From the NCBI GenBank assembly GCA_902812415.1, contig CADDZJ010000021.1:1-44687 (forward strand): a DNA stretch of 44,687 nt. The letters are read 5' to 3'. The translations under genes were made by a program, and so were the position numbers. Under the pieces are notes generated by a model. It searched no databases. It was not told the DNA's origin and was given only the letters and a program-made list of their open reading frames with translations. Positions 1 through 8,897 of this stretch are shown here, one piece after another. This DNA comes from Acidobacteriota bacterium. Its GTDB lineage: Bacteria; Acidobacteriota; Terriglobia; UBA7540. Each line of letters opens with the position of its first letter. The first letter of the stretch is position 1.

Positions 1-2
1 CG

Positions 3-134
3 GCTCGGGCGCCGGGTCGCTCGCTTCCGATGCAGATGCGTCAAGCCCTGTTGCTGGGGCTGAGTTTCAATTTGTACCGCTTGAAGCATCGCTCTATTTT
101 CCTGAGGATGTCAACAGAGCCAAGCTGGTTCTAA
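3..134 (+). CDS. C-terminal end of an unrecognised protein (partial)
   Basis: An open frame enters from the left edge and stops at TAA 132-134, giving about 43 residues. I do not recognise it. It is favoured because its third codon positions are G/C-rich, like the clear genes of the window. A second open frame from base 2 to TAG 230-232 runs into the palindromic repeat array and has a flatter third-position composition, so it is the weaker alternative. Neither can be confirmed without upstream sequence. Confidence 0.25.
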   Translation, partial: ARAPGRSLPMQMRQALLLGLSFNLYRLKHRSIFLRMSTEPSWF

Positions 135-164
135 ACCGATTTCACGGCATCGGGGCACGCGGTA

Positions 165-360
165 GAGGCGGCTTGACGCCGCCATTTTGGGGGTGCGGGA
201 TAAGCCCGCCGCTACCCAACATGAGCAGGTAGCGCGAACCTCCGGCTTTGGGGTTCGCGGTTCGTGGGCAGAACCAAAAAGCCCGCAGGCTTGCTATAGC
301 GGCGATCTGTGATCGCCGGGTTTTGGTTTTCCAAAGCTTCGGCGAACATCGTTCGCCGCT
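165..360. repeat. cluster of four short palindromic repeat units
   Basis: Four perfect inverted repeats follow one another: GGCGGC/GCCGCC (167-172 and 178-183), CGCGAACC/GGTTCGCG (233-240 and 252-259), GGCGATC/GATCGCC (301-307 and 311-317) and CGGCGAAC/GTTCGCCG (340-347 and 351-358). Several units are followed by a 'CCGCTAC' or 'GCTA' tail. A related unit sits at 2742-2775. This looks like REP-type interspersed DNA rather than coding sequence. From 361 to 595 I see no gene, only the leader of the next CDS. Confidence 0.7.
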
Positions 361-595
361 ACAACGTCGCCATCGTTCCCTGTCCCCTGCGAGGGAATCG
401 CGCAGGAAGTAGGTGAATGTGCCAATCATCTGCCGAACTGTGGGTGTACAGAATCCAATAATGGTTTCCACCGCTACGGATGGCAAAATGATTCGCCCTG
501 GAGATTCGGGCGGCGAAATTGACTTGCCTGCCTGGGAGCGATATATTTTTTGTACAGCGCGTGGCAGAAAATTCCGGTCGTGCTGCGGGAGGGTT

Positions 596-1348
596 ATGGA
601 TCGTCGAAAGTTTATAGGGCTGGCCGCGGGCGGAAGCGCGGCTGCCACGCTCGGCAAAGCAGGCCGAATGCTGGGGGGACCTGCTCCCGGCTGCCCCAAA
701 CCGTTGCCGCCTGCGCCATCCAACGCTTCCTCGGGCAAGTTGATTATCCCTACCGATACCCCGGATCGTTTTCACGCCAAAATCATGGAATTTAATCCGG
801 TTCCGGCCCTGAACGCGGCGACGTGGGAACTGGAAGTGGGCGGGCTGGTCCGGCGACCTTTGAAATTGAAACTTGCCGATTTGCAGAGGCTGCCGCAAAT
901 CAAGCAGAGCAGCCGCATGAAATGCGTGCAGTGCTGGTCGACCCGGATTGAGTGGGAAGGATTCCGAAGCAAAGAGCTGTTTCGACTTGCGCACCCTTTG
1001 CCTTCAGCCACCCACGTGCGCTTTGATTGCGGCGATAAATATTACGATTACGATTCGCTTGAGGAGATGCTCCACCCCCACGTGCTGCTGGCGCTCCGCA
1101 TGAACGGCGAGCCTTTAACGCCGGAGCACGGGGCGCCTCTGCGCCTGGTGATTCCGTGGAAATACGGTTACAAATACGTGAAGCTGATCACGAAGATCAC
1201 GTTCCTGAACCACGGCGGAGAAGGCCTGGTGGCCGATACGTGGCCTTACTACACCCAGGGGGGAAATATTCAGCCAGGTGTCGATCATCCCTTTGATCTT
1301 CCAGGCCAGATTCGCCGGATCAAGGGCGGGGAAATTACGGATTATTAA
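596..1348 (+). CDS. MsrP/YedY-like molybdopterin-dependent oxidoreductase, Tat-exported
   Basis: This 250-residue protein belongs to the sulfite-oxidase-fold molybdoenzymes, closest by motif to MsrP (YedY), the periplasmic methionine-sulfoxide reductase subunit. The N-terminus carries a Tat motif (DRRKFIG, residues 2-8). The segment around Cys110 (RMKCVQCWS) matches the conserved molybdenum-ligating cysteine region, and the PWKYGYK segment near residue 190 is typical of the family. The ATG at 596 is chosen because it puts the twin arginines at the start and follows a GGGAGG, although the spacing is short; an upstream in-frame start at 413 would bury the signal. It is shorter than enterobacterial MsrP (about 330 residues). 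No membrane partner MsrQ is visible; the next two same-strand genes encode unrelated proteins. The physiological substrate is not deducible here. Confidence 0.85.
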   Translation: MDRRKFIGLAAGGSAAATLGKAGRMLGGPAPGCPKPLPPAPSNASSGKLIIPTDTPDRFHAKIMEFNPVPALNAATWELEVGGLVRRPLKLKLADLQRLPQIKQSSRMKCVQCWSTRIEWEGFRSKELFRLAHPLPSATHVRFDCGDKYYDYDSLEEMLHPHVLLALRMNGEPLTPEHGAPLRLVIPWKYGYKYVKLITKITFLNHGGEGLVADTWPYYTQGGNIQPGVDHPFDLPGQIRRIKGGEITDY

Positions 1349-1392
1349 GCAGGAACGCGTCATGGCGCGCCCTGCAGCCCTGTTTCAGAGTC

Positions 1393-2673
1393 ATGGAAGG
1401 AGATTTGCCAATCCGTTCCGGCGGCTGTCGGTGCTGCGGGTCTTTCGACATCAATCTGGGTCCTGAGCACGCTTCCGGCGACCTGCCTCCGCTTCGGCAC
1501 GTTATCTCACCGCTTCGACGACGGGACTTCCTGAAGGCTGCCACGGCGTTCATCGCCTCTTGCCTTCTGCCTCGCCGTCTGCGCGCGCAGACGGCTTCCA
1601 CCGTCCGTTATTCAAAGCCAAGAAATCGCGTGATCATTGTCACTTTTGGCGGCGGCGCGCGCTATCAGGATACGTTTGCCCCTGAAGGTTGGGTGAACAT
1701 TCCGCATCTTACCGGCGATCTGTTTCCCCAGGGACTCTTTTACCCCACGGCCCGCAATGAGGGCTTGACCGACCATTACAATTCAAGCGCGGCGCTGCTG
1801 ACGGGCTGCTGGCAGAATATCAACATCATGGGCAAAGAGCCCCCCGTGACGCCGACCATCTTTGAGTACTTCCGCAAAGAAAGAAACGCGCCGCCTGAAG
1901 AAACCTGGGTGATTGCCACCAACAAAAGCTTCAGCCTGATCGGGGCCAGCCGCCAGCCGGGATGGGGCTTGCAATATGGCGCGAACGTCATTCTTCCGAA
2001 ACAGCTTCTGCTGGAGGCCATTCAGGCGGCGGTTTCAACCGATAAAGGCCCGGGAGTGGAGGATCGCGAGGCTTTTTACAAGCAGATGCTCATGTCGCTC
2101 GATGAGGGATATGAAAACTATGGCTGGCAGGTCTACGAAGGAGGCCGTCAACTGAGCCAGGAACTCCGGCAAAGCCTGGCGAAGTCGTTGCTCGACTACT
2201 TCAACGATCCGCGCGTGCCATCGAGCGGCGATGAGCTTACTTTCCATATGACGAAAGAGATCATGCAGCGATTTGCGCCATCGTTGCTGCTGGTCAATTA
2301 CTGGGATATGGATATTGCCCACTTTGGCTCCTATGCCTTGCACCTTCAGGCCGTCCGCAGAACGGATCGCCTGACATACGAACTCTGGCAATTATGCCAG
2401 TCGTTGCCGGCTTATCGTGATCGCACCACCATGCTGATCATTCCGGAATTGGGCCGCGACGGCGACATCCACGGCAACGGTTTTGCCAACCACTGGAGCG
2501 GCGACGATTCCTGCCGAAGAGTGTGGATGATGGCCTTGGGACAGGGAGTGCCGAAGCATACCGGTTCGGAGCGCCCTATCCGGCACGTGGACCTGGCCCC
2601 GGCCATCGCAGAGATCCTGGGATTCAAGATGGGCGAGTGCGAAGGCAAGCCCCTGGTGGAGTTGGCGATTTGA
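1393..2673 (+). CDS. Tat-exported alkaline-phosphatase-superfamily-like protein
   Basis: This protein has about 426 residues. A Tat signal (RRRDFLKAA, near residues 42-50) is followed by a hydrophobic stretch and an RAQ cleavage region. The body starts with a core strand (VIIVTFGGG), then NIPHLTGDLFPQG, and ends with a histidine/aspartate-rich region (HGNGFANHWSGDD) and VDLAPAIAEILGF. That layout resembles the alkaline phosphatase/sulfatase/DUF1501 fold, but the usual nucleophile context is not obvious, so the activity is uncertain. The N-terminal 40 residues before the Tat motif are long and cysteine-rich; an internal start is possible, but no better placed ATG was found. It lies 44 bases after the molybdoprotein gene and is probably co-transcribed with it. 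Confidence 0.6.
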   Translation: MEGDLPIRSGGCRCCGSFDINLGPEHASGDLPPLRHVISPLRRRDFLKAATAFIASCLLPRRLRAQTASTVRYSKPRNRVIIVTFGGGARYQDTFAPEGWVNIPHLTGDLFPQGLFYPTARNEGLTDHYNSSAALLTGCWQNINIMGKEPPVTPTIFEYFRKERNAPPEETWVIATNKSFSLIGASRQPGWGLQYGANVILPKQLLLEAIQAAVSTDKGPGVEDREAFYKQMLMSLDEGYENYGWQVYEGGRQLSQELRQSLAKSLLDYFNDPRVPSSGDELTFHMTKEIMQRFAPSLLLVNYWDMDIAHFGSYALHLQAVRRTDRLTYELWQLCQSLPAYRDRTTMLIIPELGRDGDIHGNGFANHWSGDDSCRRVWMMALGQGVPKHTGSERPIRHVDLAPAIAEILGFKMGECEGKPLVELAI

Positions 2674-2741
2674 CGAGCACATCAGGCTTTGGCTGTGTTT
2701 GCCAAGGATTACAAGCTATTGCGACAAGCGGCGTTGTCTTG

Positions 2742-2775
2742 AGCGCCGGCAATCGCCGGTGAGGACACCGGCGCT
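2742..2775. repeat. palindromic interspersed repeat unit
   Basis: AGCGCCGG (2742-2749) pairs perfectly with CCGGCGCT (2768-2775) and is followed by ACAGC. It belongs to the same style as the units at 165-360. It lies between two genes of the putative operon, just upstream of the next ATG. Confidence 0.55.
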
Positions 2776-2800
2776 ACAGCAAAGAACACTGTCACAACAT

Positions 2801-4174
2801 ATGGATTACTACGAAGGGCTTGATCCCAGCGCCAAAGAGTTAGTGCGACAATATCGCCAACTCCTCGATCGTCTGCCTCGCACCTTTTCGACCTTCATCA
2901 TCACAGAGCTTCAAAAGTGGCCCAATCTCTTCGAGCCTGAAAAAGCTTATTTTCGTACTCTTCTTGAGCAGTTAGACTCTCTCACTCCTTCCGAGCGATA
3001 CCAGATTTTTGGCAGCCTCGCCGCCTTTGAGGCGCGAAGTGGTTGCAACCAGATTCAAGCCCCTGATCCGGTAGAACTGGACCAATTGCTGATCCGGCAC
3101 ATCAAACGGTCAGGTCTATGGATGCCCTGGCGCGGGGAGATTGACCAGATTTTCGCCAAAATTCAGCCCGGCCTTGATGCCGCGCTTTATGGTTCGGACC
3201 ATTCTCATCGGCTGGTGGTAATTCTCTATGATCAGGAGATCACGATTGAGCGCAATCAACTCTGGCATCGCTTCCAGGACGTTGGGTTGCGCGTGCCTTT
3301 GACGCTGGGGAACGCCTTGACCACCGGGCCCTTTTTAGAGGAACTCTTTACCGGTAGGCCAGCGGGAACCACTCCAGAATCAACCCCAACTTTGTTTACG
3401 GCTTTGGGCGGGGTTGAGCGGGCGCGTCCGCATGATTCCTGGATTATCGATGCGGGCAGCGCTGCAATCGATCTTTGTCGAAAGAGTGTGGGGAGTCTGG
3501 ACGCAAAGGGATGCCCCACGGGTCTTAGTTATACGCGGCTGCGTGATTTCCGGCAGAAAATTTCAGACGTTATCTATCACCAAACATCCACCGGGCAAAT
3601 CACCGGGCCAACTGAACTGGCGGATTATTTGCGGACGCTCGACGTTTCGCCCGTTCAAGGGGATACGCTGAACGGCGATTATCTCGTATCCGCCTTTGTT
3701 CGAGATATCCTGTTGGGAGGCGCCGGAACCCTGATCATCAATAATACGTTTGTCGAATGGTCTGCGATCCAGGCGATGAAACGCGCCCAGCCTCATGTGG
3801 TGGTCGCCCGCTTCGGCGTGCGGTACAAAATGAAGCCTTTCAGTAGTATGCTGCTGTTTTCCAAGCCGCGCCCCACGGACAAGATTCCCTGGATGCTCGA
3901 CCCCTGGGGCTCGTTTATTGACGTCGAAGTGCTCTCCTACTATATCTGGCTGAAAAGCCAGCAACTCACTCCCTATCGGGGAAAAACCCTCTATCTTTTG
4001 CTGGCCGATGGGGTCGAGGAAATGATGGTGGTGAAGCCTGACCAGTCAACAGCCTTCCCGAAAGCCTCCCAGGGGGCTGTCCACCTTCCGGATGTTGCCG
4101 CCACCATGGCGGAATGGATGGGCGTCACTCTGCCCGGCTCGACCGGCCGGGCGATGATGGCCCTGCTTTCCTGA
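2801..4174 (+). CDS. uncharacterised 457-residue protein, weak alkaline-phosphatase-like C-terminus
   Basis: I do not recognise this family. The ATG at 2801 is chosen because the longer frame upstream only reads through a palindromic repeat. There is no signal peptide and no membrane segment. The first 110 residues are rich in charged helices. Residues around 130 hold a hydrophobic strand (RLVVILYDQEI), and the middle contains LIINNTFVEWSAIQAM. The last 50 residues (LPDVAATMAEWMGV, then GRAMMALLS) resemble the closing segment of alkaline-phosphatase/sulfatase-fold proteins, as in the preceding gene. It may therefore be a diverged, cytoplasmic relative or partner. Shared strand and proximity suggest one transcription unit with the two preceding genes. 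Confidence 0.6.
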   Translation: MDYYEGLDPSAKELVRQYRQLLDRLPRTFSTFIITELQKWPNLFEPEKAYFRTLLEQLDSLTPSERYQIFGSLAAFEARSGCNQIQAPDPVELDQLLIRHIKRSGLWMPWRGEIDQIFAKIQPGLDAALYGSDHSHRLVVILYDQEITIERNQLWHRFQDVGLRVPLTLGNALTTGPFLEELFTGRPAGTTPESTPTLFTALGGVERARPHDSWIIDAGSAAIDLCRKSVGSLDAKGCPTGLSYTRLRDFRQKISDVIYHQTSTGQITGPTELADYLRTLDVSPVQGDTLNGDYLVSAFVRDILLGGAGTLIINNTFVEWSAIQAMKRAQPHVVVARFGVRYKMKPFSSMLLFSKPRPTDKIPWMLDPWGSFIDVEVLSYYIWLKSQQLTPYRGKTLYLLLADGVEEMMVVKPDQSTAFPKASQGAVHLPDVAATMAEWMGVTLPGSTGRAMMALLS

Positions 4175-4257
4175 ATTCATCACACCCGTTCTGCCAGGGT
4201 AGATCTCCTCCGTTGCTTCGCACGGATACACTCCATGATGTCGACGTATTCGCACAA

Positions 4258-4350
4258 CCCCTCACCCCGAAGGGGCGAGGGAAAAGACTTTGTTTCCTTC
4301 TCCCCGCTTGCGGGGGGAGGCCGCCCCGACGAGTCGGGGCGAGTGAGGGG
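4258..4350. repeat. interspersed inverted repeat (CCCCTCAC family)
   Basis: CCCCTCAC (4258-4265) and GTGAGGGG (4343-4350) are perfect inverted ends. Inside are further GC-rich palindromes (CCCCGC/GCGGGG, CCCCGAC/GTCGGGG). A shorter relative occurs at 24874-24924. It lies in the 384-base gap before secA. The 3' part of this gap holds the secA promoter and no gene. Confidence 0.65.
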
Positions 4351-4515
4351 TGGTAAAATGCATGATCGAATTCATGGAACGGTTTAACGAGACTACATAA
4401 GTAGGCTAAACATAATGATTGCGCATTTAAGGGGAATTGAGTGGCTGCCCACAACGGAATTTGGCGGCACGCGCAAGCCCGTGAGATAGCGTGGAATAAG
4501 CTTCAACGCGAGAGG

Positions 4516-4524
4516 TGCTATAAT
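4516..4524 (+). promoter_or_regulatory. putative extended -10 promoter of secA
   Basis: TGC followed by a perfect TATAAT (4519-4524) forms an extended -10 element 34 bases before the secA ATG. No good -35 hexamer is seen at the expected distance, which is common for extended -10 promoters. Transcription would start near 4531, leaving a leader of about 28 bases. Confidence 0.45.
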
Positions 4525-4558
4525 ACGCATGATGGGTATTGTTCTCTAGCGATCTATT

Positions 4559-7500
4559 ATGGGTGATTTCTTTCAAGTTGCGTTAGGCAAGATCATCGGA
4601 ACCAAGAATGACCGCGAGCTGAAGCGGCTTAAGGCCAAGATTGAGGAAATTAATGCCTTAGAGCCGGAGATGCAGACACTCGCGGATGCGGATTTTCCTG
4701 CCAGAACCGCCGAGTTCCGCCGCAGGCTTGCGGAAGGCGAGACCACGGATGACATTCTGCCGGAAGCATTTGCTCTCTGTCGTGAAGCGGGGCGCAGGGC
4801 GTTGAACATGCGCCATTTCGACGTGCAGTTGATCGGCGGCATCGTTCTGCACGAGGGCAAAATCGCGGAAATGAAGACCGGCGAAGGCAAGACGCTGGTT
4901 GCAACGCTTCCGGTGTATCTGAACGCGTTGGAAGGCAAGGGCGTTCATGTGGTGACGGTGAACGACTATCTGGCCAAACGCGACGCCGCCTGGATGGGGC
5001 CCATCTATCGCATGCTGGGCCTTACGGTCGGGGTCATTGTGCACGATCTCGACGAGGCGGAGCGGCGCGCAGCCTACGGCTGTGACGTCACTTATGGGAC
5101 CAACAACGAGTTCGGCTTTGATTATCTGCGCGACAACATGAAATTCGAGCTCGCCGACTGCGTCCAGCGCGGGCATCACTATGCGATTGTGGACGAAGTG
5201 GACTCCATCCTGATCGACGAAGCCCGGACGCCGCTCATCATTTCCGGCTCTTCCGAGGAATCAACGGAAAAGTACTACAAGATCGACAAGATTATTCCCC
5301 ACCTGGAAGAGGGCAAGGATTACGACGTTGATGAGAAGTTGCGTACGGCGAGCATTACCGAATCGGGCGTGGAAAAGGTTGAGAAACTGCTGGGTCTGGA
5401 GAATCTCTACGATCCCGTCAACATGGATTATGTCCACCACGTCTACCAGGCCATCCGCGCCCATTCGCTCTTCAAGAGAGACCGGGATTATGTGGTGAAA
5501 GACGGCGAGGTGATCATCGTGGATGAATTCACCGGCCGTTTGATGCCTGGCCGACGCTGGAGCGACGGGTTGCACCAGGCGATTGAAGCAAAAGAAGGCG
5601 TCAAGATTGAGAAAGAGAACCAGACGCTCGCCACCATCACTTTTCAGAACTATTTCCGCATGTACGATAAGCTGGCTGGCATGACGGGGACGGCGGAAAC
5701 CGAAGCGGCGGAATTTGAGAAGATTTATGAGCTGGAAGTGGTGGTCATCCCCACCAACAGAACTCTTATTCGCATCGAGCATCCCGATGTTGTTTACCGG
5801 ACGGAACGCGAAAAATTCAACGCCGTGATCGAAGAGATCAAGGAGTATCACCTGCGCGGCCAACCGGTGCTGGTGGGAACAATCGCCATTGAAAAGTCAG
5901 AGCGGTTGAGCGCCCAGCTCAGGAAGTCCGGCGTGCTGCCGGGGCGTTTGCAGGAGCTTTTGAAAGCGGCGGGACTCGAAGGGCCGAAGCTTCAGAAGTG
6001 GGCGCAACAGTTGGCGGAGCGCCATCAGAAGGCCGCAAATTGGCTCATTGAGGCGGGGGTTACGGCCAGCGCCGCGCAAAAGACCCTGGGCCAACGCGCC
6101 TTCCAATCGCTCACCGCAGGTTCCGGGGATGGCAGCCGCAGCGCATTCCTCCAGGCGCTGCTTAAGGCTGGCAAAAGGGAAGAGGGCCGTCGCTCGCCGG
6201 CGTTGGATGAGGCGGTCGCGCCGGAGATTGTGAATCTTTTGAAATGGGCTGGCGCGGCGGGTGGCAGCCGGAATGGAGCGGCGGAAAAGGTTCTTCCGGT
6301 TTTGGATTATTTGACTGAGGTCTGTTGCACGCCCCAGCGTCTCGTCGAAGTCATCGAGATGAAAGAGGTGCGTCATTTCATCTTGAACGCCAAGCAGCAC
6401 GAAAAAGAGGCGCTGATTGTGGCGCAGGCGGGCCGGGTGGGAGCGGTAACCGTCTCGACCAACATGGCTGGTCGCGGCACCGACATCCTGCTGGGCGGCA
6501 ATCCGGAGTTCATGGCGCGCGAGGAGTTTCGCAAGTCTCCGGAAAAGTACCGACAGCAGGGAATTGATCCCGAGCCGCCGGAGTTGCCGTCCTCCGGCGC
6601 TTCGGAAGAGGTCTTCAAAGGCTACGCGGAGGCTTATCAGCGCTGGCGGGAGAACTGGGCAAGCTTTGTTGCGAAGTATAAATCGATCACCGACGCTGAA
6701 CACGACCGCGTGGTGAAACTGGGCGGGTTGCATATTTTAGGCACGGAACGTCACGAGGCCCGGCGGATTGACAATCAGTTGCGCGGACGCGCCGGACGGC
6801 AGGGCGATCCAGGTTCGTCGCGTTTCTATCTCTCGCTGGAAGACGACCTGCTGCGCATTTTTGCGGGCGAGCGAATTTCAAAGATCATGCACCGGCTGGG
6901 GATGGAAGAGGGTGTCCCCATCGAGTCAGGCCTGATCACCAAGCGCATCAAGGCGGCGCAGAAAGCCGTCGAAGCGCAGAACTTTGAGTCCCGCAAGCAC
7001 CTGCTGGAATACGACGACGTGATGAACAAGCAGCGGGAGACCATTTACGGTCGCCGGCGGGAGTTGCTGGAAGGAAAAGACCAGAAAGAATATGTGCTCG
7101 AAGCGGCGGACCGGGTGGTCGATTGGCTGGTGGGGAACTTCTGCCCGAAGGAGCATCCGGACGAATGGAATGTTGAAGGACTGAAGTCGGAGTTCTGGAG
7201 CCGGTTCGGAATCGATTTGCGAAAGCACGAACTGCATTTGGATCCTAAAACCATCGACGCTGACACCGAGCAGCTTCGGGAGATTGTCCATCAGCGCTAC
7301 GAAGAGCGGGAAAAGGTTTGGGGCGCGGAGCGCATGCGCGTGCACGAGCGCATGATTATGCTTCAGGTGGTGGATGCGCAATGGAAAGACCATCTGCTGG
7401 CGATGGATCACCTGAAGGAAGGCATTGGGCTGCGAGGCTACGGGCAGCGCGATCCGCTGGTGGAATACAAGCGCGAGTCGTTCGATATGTTTGAAGCGCT

Positions 7501-7804
7501 GATGGATCGCATTGAGGATGAGTCGCTGCGCTATCTCTTCCTGTTGCGGACGCCGGAGGAAGAGGAGGCGATGATCCGCGAGTACCAGCGGCGCAAGCGG
7601 CGCGAGCAGGCTGAAATGCAGATGGTGGGCGCTGGGATGATGGAAAAGCCGCAGCAAGTGATCCGGCGCTCGGAAAAAATTGGTCGCAATGACCCCTGCC
7701 CGTGCGGCAGCGGCAAGAAATATAAAAAATGCCATGGCGCCAGCGCTCCGCCGCCCTCCGCTGCGCCGCCTCCTCCGAGCGATAGACCCGTCCCGGCGGC
7801 ATGA
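4559..7804 (+). CDS. secA: preprotein translocase ATPase SecA with a large NBD2 insertion
   Basis: SecA drives Sec-dependent protein export. The 1080-residue product has Walker A MKTGEGKT (residues 105-112), the DEAD-type DEVDS (212-216), NMAGRGTDI (from 635), the [21 protein letters not shown] helicase motif and a C-terminal zinc-binding SEC-C tail with Cys1047, Cys1049, Cys1058 and His1059. Compared with E. coli SecA (901 residues) it is about 180 longer. Nearly all of the excess is one block of 145 residues (459-603, bases 5933-6367), placed between the segment ending KSG and the one beginning VRHFILNAK, which are contiguous in E. coli (KAG then IKHNVLNAK). The frame is intact through the block. 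There is no clear Shine-Dalgarno before the ATG. Confidence 0.97.
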   Translation: MGDFFQVALGKIIGTKNDRELKRLKAKIEEINALEPEMQTLADADFPARTAEFRRRLAEGETTDDILPEAFALCREAGRRALNMRHFDVQLIGGIVLHEGKIAEMKTGEGKTLVATLPVYLNALEGKGVHVVTVNDYLAKRDAAWMGPIYRMLGLTVGVIVHDLDEAERRAAYGCDVTYGTNNEFGFDYLRDNMKFELADCVQRGHHYAIVDEVDSILIDEARTPLIISGSSEESTEKYYKIDKIIPHLEEGKDYDVDEKLRTASITESGVEKVEKLLGLENLYDPVNMDYVHHVYQAIRAHSLFKRDRDYVVKDGEVIIVDEFTGRLMPGRRWSDGLHQAIEAKEGVKIEKENQTLATITFQNYFRMYDKLAGMTGTAETEAAEFEKIYELEVVVIPTNRTLIRIEHPDVVYRTEREKFNAVIEEIKEYHLRGQPVLVGTIAIEKSERLSAQLRKSGVLPGRLQELLKAAGLEGPKLQKWAQQLAERHQKAANWLIEAGVTASAAQKTLGQRAFQSLTAGSGDGSRSAFLQALLKAGKREEGRRSPALDEAVAPEIVNLLKWAGAAGGSRNGAAEKVLPVLDYLTEVCCTPQRLVEVIEMKEVRHFILNAKQHEKEALIVAQAGRVGAVTVSTNMAGRGTDILLGGNPEFMAREEFRKSPEKYRQQGIDPEPPELPSSGASEEVFKGYAEAYQRWRENWASFVAKYKSITDAEHDRVVKLGGLHILGTERHEARRIDNQLRGRAGRQGDPGSSRFYLSLEDDLLRIFAGERISKIMHRLGMEEGVPIESGLITKRIKAAQKAVEAQNFESRKHLLEYDDVMNKQRETIYGRRRELLEGKDQKEYVLEAADRVVDWLVGNFCPKEHPDEWNVEGLKSEFWSRFGIDLRKHELHLDPKTIDADTEQLREIVHQRYEEREKVWGAERMRVHERMIMLQVVDAQWKDHLLAMDHLKEGIGLRGYGQRDPLVEYKRESFDMFEALMDRIEDESLRYLFLLRTPEEEEAMIREYQRRKRREQAEMQMVGAGMMEKPQQVIRRSEKIGRNDPCPCGSGKKYKKCHGASAPPPSAAPPPPSDRPVPAA

Positions 7805-7904
7805 ACGCTTAATGGTTTCTCTGCTCGCGTCCGGTTTTTCACTCGCGAGTTCCTCCGCCAGGCAATGTACTGGCGCCCCCGAACAGAAACAGAGAACTTC
7901 TCAA

Positions 7905-8588
7905 ATGAACGGAGAGGGTGCGTCGCAATCTTTAACCCAACGGGCGGATCGTCCCAAAATCATTGTGGTCGGCGGTCATACGCGGAATATCGGAAAGACC
8001 TCGGTGGCTGCCGGGTTGATCCGCTACTTCTCCTTCCTGCCTTGGACAGCCATTAAAATCACGCAATACGGCCACGGCGTCTGTTCCCGTGATGGAAAGC
8101 GCTGTGATTGCGCTCCTACTGAACATCCCTTTGCTTTGACGGAAGAGACAGACGCGAGTGGGCCGAGCGACACCAGCCGCTTTCTCGCTGCCGGAGCACA
8201 GCGCTCGTTGTGGCTGCGAGTTCGGCAGGGGCAGTTAGGGCATGCATTTTCTATCCTTCAGCAAGCCCTTGATCACGCGGAGTATGCCCTTGTTGAAAGC
8301 AATAGTGTTTTAGAGTTTGTCCGCCCCGAGCTTTACCTCGTGGTGCTCGATAGCTCCTACCCGGATTTCAAAAAGTCTGCGCGTCGTTTCCTGCAATTTG
8401 CAGACGCCCTTGTGACGACAAGCGAGCCGCTAATTCCAGAAGCATGGCCCGGCGTCGATGCCGAGGTCCTGCATCAGAAACCGCTCTTTAGGCTGAGTCC
8501 ACGAACCTTTTCGAGCGCCAGCCTCTGCCGCTTCGCCGGTCGGAGACTCAGCCTTTTTGCACCCAACCTCCCCGCGCTGAAGAATTGA
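7905..8588 (+). CDS. MobB/BioD-like P-loop NTPase
   Basis: This 227-residue protein begins with a P-loop of the MobB/dethiobiotin-synthetase type (VVGGHTRNIGKTS, about residues 21-33). Then come an IK strand and a cysteine-containing stretch (CSRDGKRCDC, about residues 59-68) that could bind metal. A later segment, YALVESNSVLEF, corresponds to the acidic strand where MobB proteins have an E-G/N-S motif. MobB is a GTP-binding accessory protein of molybdenum cofactor synthesis; that role here is inference, encouraged only by the molybdoenzyme gene 6.5 kb upstream. ATG 7905 is chosen because an earlier in-frame start at 7680 lies inside secA. The 3' end overlaps the next gene on the opposite strand by 159 bases. 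Confidence 0.65.
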   Translation: MNGEGASQSLTQRADRPKIIVVGGHTRNIGKTSVAAGLIRYFSFLPWTAIKITQYGHGVCSRDGKRCDCAPTEHPFALTEETDASGPSDTSRFLAAGAQRSLWLRVRQGQLGHAFSILQQALDHAEYALVESNSVLEFVRPELYLVVLDSSYPDFKKSARRFLQFADALVTTSEPLIPEAWPGVDAEVLHQKPLFRLSPRTFSSASLCRFAGRRLSLFAPNLPALKN

Positions 8589-8897
8589 AATCCTGCGCCC
8601 TTTCCGGACGCTGATGGCTGTTTGCAGCATCACTTGATCGAGAGCGCGGGCAAACTCGCCATCCTGCCGAAAGGTCGAAAGGTTGCGGAAGACCTTCAGG
8701 AAGATATCCCGCGCAAGCTCTTCCGCTTCCTCTCTTGCATCCGCAATGCCCAGGCAGAACGAAAAGACGCGTTGACGGTGGAGGTCGTAGAGCGCTTCAA
8801 ATGCCGCTCCTTCGCCCCGCTGAGCGCGCGCAACAAGCTGAAACTCGGAAGCAGCCTTTAATACGGGCTGTAATTTTATGGAATGGTGATCGTTCAT
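8430..8897 (-). CDS. truncated ECF-type RNA polymerase sigma factor (region 2 only)
   Basis: Residues 18-90 of this 155-residue frame match sigma-70 region 2 of ECF factors: FQLVARAQRGEGAAFEALYD, then REEAEELARDIFLKVFRNL. The usual tryptophan-containing 2.4 motif is replaced by FARALDQVMLQTA. Region 4, which binds the -35 element, is missing. The last third of the frame is antisense to the P-loop NTPase gene and does not look like sigma sequence. An AGGAAAG stands 8 bases before the ATG, so initiation looks intact. It may be a decayed sigma factor or a short derivative; normal promoter recognition is unlikely. Confidence 0.6.
   Translation of the reverse strand: MNDHHSIKLQPVLKAASEFQLVARAQRGEGAAFEALYDLHRQRVFSFCLGIADAREEAEELARDIFLKVFRNLSTFRQDGEFARALDQVMLQTAISVRKGRRISILQRGEVGCKKAESPTGEAAEAGARKGSWTQPKERFLMQDLGIDAGPCFWN

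Noticed and set aside
2-232. Open frame 2 at the left edge, running into the palindromic array
   Set aside because: Its third-position composition is unlike the real genes and its end consists of repeat sequence.
413-595. Longer N-terminus for the MsrP-like protein
   Set aside because: It would put 61 unrelated residues before the Tat motif and has no ribosome-binding site.
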